Positions 6,017 through 10,247 of a DNA stretch of 10,247 nt are shown here, in pieces; positions within the stretch are counted from its first letter, which is position 1, and every line of letters begins with the position of its first letter. Source of the stretch: a bacterium (lineage in GTDB: Bacteria > Bacteroidota > Ignavibacteria > Kapaibacteriales > Kapaibacteriaceae); NCBI GenBank assembly GCA_020050895.1, contig JAGVJW010000257.1:1-10247 (forward strand), written 5' to 3'. Both the position numbers and the translations under genes were made by a program. The notes beneath the pieces are model-generated. The model saw only the letters and a list, made by a program, of their open reading frames with translations. It had not been told where the DNA came from and ran no database searches.

Positions 6017-7323
6017 CGTAGCAGAGGGTTATCTGAGCGTTCGAATGTTCCGTGTTGCAGTACATCGAGTATGTGATACATTCCAAGCTTCCTTGCTCTT
6101 AGGAATCCAAGCCAGGCCATGTCTGCAAACCGGCCATTTTGCAGCAGATCGAACAGCCATTCACCGGAATGCTCCGGTTTTTCCTGACGCATGCCGGCTC
6201 CAAGTTCTAGAAGCCACTTGCGGTTGAATGTTTCCTGCGAGCCAATTGTTGGACTCATGATTATTGGAATCCCAAGACCTGTGTAAAACGAAAGCTCGCT
6301 TGGCTTGGTCCACAAAATATCTGTTGACCGGATCGCTCTGTTGAACTCAGCAAAATGTGTAGCACGGTCGCTATGGTAAAGCACCTTTGCATTTGGTGAA
6401 TCACCAACAACACGGTGCACATTCTCAAAGAAATGTTCAGCGGTATCGGAGCGAGTGCCTGCAGACAACACTAGATTCATTGTTCCTGCCTGTATTCTTT
6501 CGCGGAACGCAGTAAGCAATGCAGTCCCAATTTCTCGCTGGGCTCCGGCACCGCCAACGGCATACATCAGTGTAAGAACACGCTCCTGTGTTGGCTGAGC
6601 ATCGGCAAATTCTCCAAGGATGTGGCGCACGCTATGTCCCAGCGTTCTGTGAAACCTTCCTGTTGGATCCAAGATGCAAAGTCGAACAGCAAGGTCGTGC
6701 TTCAACGTTGTTAATTCCCTTCCTCCAAGCAATTCATCGTCGAACGGAAATCCCGTTAAAAAAATTCGTTCTTCCGGAACACCGTATGATTTTAGACGTT
6801 GAGCTGCTTTCCCGCATGGTGCGAAATAATTAATCTGTGAGTCCCATGGTTCCTTTGCAACCCAAACACGATTAAGGTCGGCATCGCATATAATACAGTA
6901 AATGGGTTCCATCCCAGCACTGTCGGCTGCTATTGCAGCAACATAAAACGAAGTGAGAATTGGAAGCGGATGTCGTGAGACAGTCTGAATGAAACCCGCG
7001 CCAAGACCGTGACGAATCTGCCAGCTAAGCATGTCTACCTGCATCGTAGAATGCGACAGGTTTCTGATTGGATACAACGAAGGAATGTGGAGCATTTGGT
7101 CGAGCATACCAAACAATTGCTTGCCGATTATTGGAATTGCTTTTGCACGCGAAAACGTTTCGTACAAACGCAGATACGTTTTCCATTGGTTGCGTTCGGA
7201 ATCCGTTACATCGGTTGTATCGCCCGCATTAACGATTCCGGTATAGGCAAACTCACGAAATGGGTATACAGCACGTTGATGTCCATATCCCATATCTGCT
7301 GCAACTACCCAGAGGTCAGTCAT
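6013..7323 (-). CDS. Uncharacterised GT-B-fold glycosyltransferase-like protein
   Basis: I do not recognise a named family. The 436-residue product begins WVVAADMGYGHQRAVYPF (5-22), whose GYGH resembles the glycine-rich acceptor loop of MurG and MGDG-synthase-type enzymes. Mid-protein motifs are CIICDADLNRVWV (143-155), INYFAP (164-169) and FLTGFPFDDELLGG (188-201). The C-terminal half has AVGGAGAQREIG (255-266) and TKPSELSFYTGLGIPIIMSP (339-358), then GSQETFN (361-367), which looks like a GT-B nucleotide-sugar site with a choice of glycan donor unknown. No signal peptide or transmembrane helix is evident, so it is cytosolic or peripheral. I took ATG at 7323, one base after the mraY stop with AGG just upstream; the longer frame to 7362 would run into mraY. 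It overlaps ispD by ATGA. A role in lipid-linked glycan synthesis is inferred from context only. Confidence 0.8.
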   Translation of the reverse strand: MTDLWVVAADMGYGHQRAVYPFREFAYTGIVNAGDTTDVTDSERNQWKTYLRLYETFSRAKAIPIIGKQLFGMLDQMLHIPSLYPIRNLSHSTMQVDMLSWQIRHGLGAGFIQTVSRHPLPILTSFYVAAIAADSAGMEPIYCIICDADLNRVWVAKEPWDSQINYFAPCGKAAQRLKSYGVPEERIFLTGFPFDDELLGGRELTTLKHDLAVRLCILDPTGRFHRTLGHSVRHILGEFADAQPTQERVLTLMYAVGGAGAQREIGTALLTAFRERIQAGTMNLVLSAGTRSDTAEHFFENVHRVVGDSPNAKVLYHSDRATHFAEFNRAIRSTDILWTKPSELSFYTGLGIPIIMSPTIGSQETFNRKWLLELGAGMRQEKPEHSGEWLFDLLQNGRFADMAWLGFLRARKLGMYHILDVLQHGTFERSDNPLLR

Positions 7324-7324
7324 T

Positions 7325-8455
7325 TTACCTGACTTTGAACGAAGCCATTGTAATGATTGCAAGCATTATTCCAACGATATAAAACCGCGTTACAATCTTA
7401 GACTCATGCCAACCACTCTTTTCAAAGTGATGATGTATGGGTGCCATCAGGAATACACGCCGCCCCTCTCCGAATCGCCTTCTTGTGTATTTGAAATAGA
7501 GTACTTGAATTATCACACTCATGGTTTCAGCAAAGAAAATACCACCGACAATTGGCAGAAGAAATTCTTTCTTAATTAACACACAAAGCACGCCAATTGC
7601 ACCGCCAAGAGCCAGTGATCCAGTGTCGCCCATAAACACCTGAGCTGGATAGGCATTGTACCAAAGAAATCCCATGGCTGCACCAACGATTGCTGCACAA
7701 AAAATTGCAAGCTCATCCGCTCCGCGCAGGTGAATGATGTTGAGGTAATCAGCAAAAAATGCATTGCCGCTGAAGTATGCAATTACTGCAAGAGTCAGAG
7801 CACTGATGCCCACTGTGCCAATGCACAAGCCATCCAGCCCGTCAGTTAGATTCACAGCATTCGATGTGGCTGATATTATGAAGATCACAATAGGGATATA
7901 CAGCAGCCCAAAATCGAAATTCACCATTTTCTCGAATGGGACTGTGGTAACAGTTTTAAAATCGGCCAGCGTTGGTGAATACCACTCAGGAAAAAAATAC
8001 ACGGATCCTCCAAGGATCAATCCAGCAATCACCTGTCCCGCAATCTTGTAACGCCCTATCAGCCCCTTACGAAATTTTTTTACGACCTTTAGATAGTCGT
8101 CAATGAACCCCACCAAACCAAGCAATGCTGTTATCACAACGGCCATGACGATGTACATGTTGAAGATGTTGCCCCACAGAAGACTTGGTATGAGAACAGA
8201 TGCGAGAACGATAAGCCCTCCCATTGTTGGCGTTCCAGCTTTTTGCTCGTGATGACCCACTCCATGCAATTCAGATTTTGCCTGTTCTCCAATTTGATAC
8301 TTCTTCAACTTATTTATGATGAACGGTCCAAGTACCAATGAGATGAACAGGGCGAATATCGCCGCTGCTGCAGCACGGAACGTCACGTACGAAAACAACC
8401 CTATGCCTGGAATATCGGCAATGGATTTAAGCCAAACGGCGAATTGGTATATCAT
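7325..8455 (-). CDS. mraY: Phospho-N-acetylmuramoyl-pentapeptide-transferase
   Basis: It transfers phospho-MurNAc-pentapeptide from UDP to undecaprenyl phosphate, making lipid I at the inner face of the cytoplasmic membrane. The 376-residue polytopic protein (E. coli 360) shows the family motifs in order: HHEQKAGTPTMGG (68-80), FIDDYLK (117-123) with the Asp pair 119/120, NLTDGLDGL (202-210), FMGDTGS (274-280) with Asp277, and MAPIHHHFE (337-345). Hydrophobic helices fill most of the sequence between them. The ATG overlaps the murF stop (ATGA), and the TAA is one base from the next start, so it is the middle of a tightly coupled operon. WecA-type phosphotransferases lack the MAPIHHHFE form, so the assignment is secure. 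Confidence 0.98.
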   Translation of the reverse strand: MIYQFAVWLKSIADIPGIGLFSYVTFRAAAAAIFALFISLVLGPFIINKLKKYQIGEQAKSELHGVGHHEQKAGTPTMGGLIVLASVLIPSLLWGNIFNMYIVMAVVITALLGLVGFIDDYLKVVKKFRKGLIGRYKIAGQVIAGLILGGSVYFFPEWYSPTLADFKTVTTVPFEKMVNFDFGLLYIPIVIFIISATSNAVNLTDGLDGLCIGTVGISALTLAVIAYFSGNAFFADYLNIIHLRGADELAIFCAAIVGAAMGFLWYNAYPAQVFMGDTGSLALGGAIGVLCVLIKKEFLLPIVGGIFFAETMSVIIQVLYFKYTRRRFGEGRRVFLMAPIHHHFEKSGWHESKIVTRFYIVGIMLAIITMASFKVR

Positions 8456-9843
8456 TGAACTGAACTGCGAAGGTGTATAATTACATTTTCCATTTGCATT
8501 CCGCGTGAACCCTTAATCAGCACAACACTGCCGGACTGCGTGTTATCCCGAATTATCCGTGCCGCTGCTTCAAAAGAATCTGCCTCGATGGCGTGCGAAG
8601 CTTCCCGATGCTGCAGCGCCAATCGGAAGGACTCTCCGATCGTAATTACAAGATCGGCAGATTGCAGCGCATGCTCAAGGACAGATAAATGCTCTTCGGG
8701 CGCCGTAGGTCCTAGCTCCCTCATGTCGCCAAGAACTGCAATGCGCCTCTTTGCAGGGTACATTGCCAAAGTCTTTAGCGACATCTTCATTGATTCCGGG
8801 TTGGCATTATATGTATCGTTCAGCACCGCTATGCCGCCAATCCGTTCAACTGCCATTCTTGCATAACCCTGCGAGGTAAGGGGCTGGTAGGATTCAAGAC
8901 CCTGCTTGATCTGGTGCGCACTGTAGTTGAGAGACCAGGCAACGGCAACTGCGCAAGCCGCGTTATAAGCAGAAGCCAAACCAACAGTGTGCATGTGAGC
9001 GTGAAAGGTTGTAGCGCCTTTAACAAGATGCAGTGTTGGATGCACCTCTTCGTCGAACGTAACCTGCAAATGAATGTCTGCTTCGTTTTCTATGCTAAAC
9101 GTAATTGCACGTCCATGATGACCGTGATGGCCGTAGCGCTGTAGGCGTTCATCGTCGACATTCACAAATAACAGGCCTCCATTGTCTGTCAGATAATCAA
9201 ACAACGCTGTTTCTTCCCGTTCGATACCATCAAGATCAATTAATTTTTCGAGATGTTCCTTTCCGATGTTGGTAATCAGTCCATGGGTTGGTTGAACCAT
9301 TGCGCTGAGAAGTTCAATTTCACCCGGCTCGTTTGTCCCGATTTCAACTACAGCTGCTTCGTGTTCTCCCGTCAATCTCAACAGTGTATGAGGTGTGCCA
9401 ATTCTGTTGTTAAAGTTTTTTTCTGTTTGCAATACATGCATTGCTACAGATAGAACATGTGCTGTGATGTCCTTAGTTGATGTCTTTCCTGCGGCGCCTG
9501 CTATTGCAATCACGGGAATATCGAACCGACGCCGATGATACCACGCAAAAGAACCCAGTGTATGCAAAGGGTCGGCTACAGCTACGATTGGTTTTCCAGG
9601 CCACCGTTGAGCATAATCAGGATAACGGACTACGTCGATCACTGCAATGGAAGCCCCCTTATCAAATGCCTGATCGACATATTCATGTCCGTCAAAGTTT
9701 TCACCTCGCAATGCAATAAATGCATTATCCTGCGCAAGCGTTCTTGTGTCTGTGCTAACTCCCCGCACAACCACCGTATCCTGGAGGGCATAAGCGGCAT
9801 CGCCGGCAATTGCCATCAAATCGTGGTGGTCGAATGTACTCAT
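8452..9843 (-). CDS. murF: UDP-N-acetylmuramoyl-tripeptide--D-alanyl-D-alanine ligase
   Basis: It adds D-Ala-D-Ala to UDP-MurNAc-tripeptide, using ATP, to complete the cytoplasmic peptidoglycan precursor. With the ATG at 9843 the product is 463 residues (E. coli 452). It has the Mur-ligase three-domain layout: an N-terminal substrate domain with STDTRTL (30-36), a central ATPase domain with P-loop GAAGKTSTK (116-124), NFNNRIGTP (143-151), VEIGTNEPGEIE (166-177) and NIGKEHLE (192-199), and a C-terminal domain with LNDTYNANPESM (341-352) and GDMRELG (372-378). NDTYNANP separates MurF from MurE and MurC. An in-frame ATG at 9861 is possible, but 9843 gives an ATGA overlap with rsmH like the other junctions here. 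A His-rich GHHGHHG stretch sits at 238-244. Confidence 0.97.
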   Translation of the reverse strand: MSTFDHHDLMAIAGDAAYALQDTVVVRGVSTDTRTLAQDNAFIALRGENFDGHEYVDQAFDKGASIAVIDVVRYPDYAQRWPGKPIVAVADPLHTLGSFAWYHRRRFDIPVIAIAGAAGKTSTKDITAHVLSVAMHVLQTEKNFNNRIGTPHTLLRLTGEHEAAVVEIGTNEPGEIELLSAMVQPTHGLITNIGKEHLEKLIDLDGIEREETALFDYLTDNGGLLFVNVDDERLQRYGHHGHHGRAITFSIENEADIHLQVTFDEEVHPTLHLVKGATTFHAHMHTVGLASAYNAACAVAVAWSLNYSAHQIKQGLESYQPLTSQGYARMAVERIGGIAVLNDTYNANPESMKMSLKTLAMYPAKRRIAVLGDMRELGPTAPEEHLSVLEHALQSADLVITIGESFRLALQHREASHAIEADSFEAAARIIRDNTQSGSVVLIKGSRGMQMENVIIHLRSSVQ

Positions 9844-10247
9844 GCAAATCTTTCTGCACATCGAAGGCGTGCACTGCGTGCCCGGGAGTTTATCTGCAGT
9901 TCGGCGTCGGTGGGATTAATGGGCTTCTTCGTCACAATTCTTAACCTTGGGCTGTCGGTCTTTTCAAATTCTTTGTAAACTTCTTTAATAATCCGGTCTT
10001 CGCCTGAGTGGTAGCTGAGTACAACAATACGTCCGCCGATTTCCATTAATGGAACCATATTACGCAGCGTCACTCTTAGCCGGGACAGCTCTCTGTTAAC
10101 TTCGATGCGTAAGGCTTGGAAGACCTTTGTAAGTGTCTTAGCCTGAAGATGTGGGGGCACGTTTTGAATAACAACGTCGCGCACATCGGAAATTTTTTTG
10201 AAGGGGGCAATCTTCCGCCGCCGCTCAACTGCTCGTGCTAGCAAAAA
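9840..10247 (-). CDS. rsmH: 16S rRNA (cytosine(1402)-N(4))-methyltransferase, C-terminal part
   Basis: RsmH (MraW) methylates N4 of C1402 in 16S rRNA using S-adenosylmethionine. Only the last 135 codons are inside the window; the frame is still open at the edge, so the gene is cut by the window and need not be truncated in the genome. Visible landmarks are KVFQALRIEVNREL, GGRIVVLSYHSGEDRIIKE, TKKPINPTDAELQ and NSRARSARLR. Most relatives read HSLEDR where this has HSGEDR. The SAM-binding N-terminal region lies beyond position 10247. The TGA stop overlaps the murF ATG. rsmH is normally near the head of dcw clusters, which suggests mraZ and the operon promoter lie further right. Confidence 0.95.
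   Translation of the reverse strand, partial: FLLARAVERRRKIAPFKKISDVRDVVIQNVPPHLQAKTLTKVFQALRIEVNRELSRLRVTLRNMVPLMEIGGRIVVLSYHSGEDRIIKEVYKEFEKTDSPRLRIVTKKPINPTDAELQINSRARSARLRCAERFA

Noticed and set aside
7009..7332. 107-codon plus-strand open frame opposite the GT-B gene
   Set aside because: It is antisense to a coupled operon gene and shows Cys/Arg/Trp-rich composition typical of a shadow frame.
7324..7362. Longer 449-residue start for the GT-B gene
   Set aside because: It would run 38 bases into mraY and add residues outside the conserved N-terminal beta strand; ATG at 7323 follows the mraY stop by one base.
9535..9978. 147-codon plus-strand open frame across the rsmH-murF junction
   Set aside because: It is antisense to two conserved genes and has no recognisable content.
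1..10247. Mobile elements, CRISPR arrays, tRNA or rRNA genes, defence or phage modules
   Set aside because: No transposase or integrase motifs, spaced repeats or RNA-gene-like structures were seen; nearly all bases lie in recognisable housekeeping genes.

Overview
The window reads as ordinary, gene-dense chromosome from a Gram-negative bacterium. An Omp85-type outer-membrane protein ending in phenylalanine, the MEP isoprenoid pathway (ispD), a type III pantothenate kinase and a small acidic DUF2795-type protein of the kind common in Bacteroidota all point to the Bacteroidota/Chlorobiota/Ignavibacteria/Kapaibacteriota group. The placement is an inference from gene content; there is no rRNA or other decisive marker. 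Genes are packed with ATGA overlaps, Shine-Dalgarno signals are weak or absent, and no gene-free stretch exceeds about 120 bases.

Left block (about 88-2532, plus strand): biotin-protein ligase (birA), type III pantothenate kinase (coaX) and an isoaspartyl peptidase/L-asparaginase overlap one another and form one short cofactor and amino-acid operon. A possible divergent gene starts at the extreme left edge. This block converges on the next one with only six bases between the two stop codons, both of which lie inside a perfect inverted repeat.

Middle block (2539-5216, minus strand): a 778-residue Omp85/TamA-like outer-membrane protein lies downstream of a 78-residue acidic DUF2795-type protein. 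A clear intrinsic terminator separates the two, so the outer-membrane protein probably has its own promoter.

Right block (5333-10247, minus strand): rsmH (cut by the window edge), murF, mraY, an uncharacterised GT-B-fold glycosyltransferase-like gene and ispD are joined by ATGA overlaps or a one-base gap. This is a rearranged division/cell-wall (dcw) cluster: ftsL, ftsI and murE are missing between rsmH and murF, and murD-ftsW-murG do not follow mraY. MurF finishes the UDP-MurNAc-pentapeptide, MraY loads it onto undecaprenyl phosphate to give lipid I, and IspD serves the pathway that supplies that polyprenyl carrier. The GT-B protein sits where a lipid-I-using enzyme might be expected.

I saw no mobile element, CRISPR array, tRNA, rRNA or phage gene. 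The point most worth pursuing is the unknown GT-B protein coupled to mraY and ispD; the other genes are recognisable housekeeping families.
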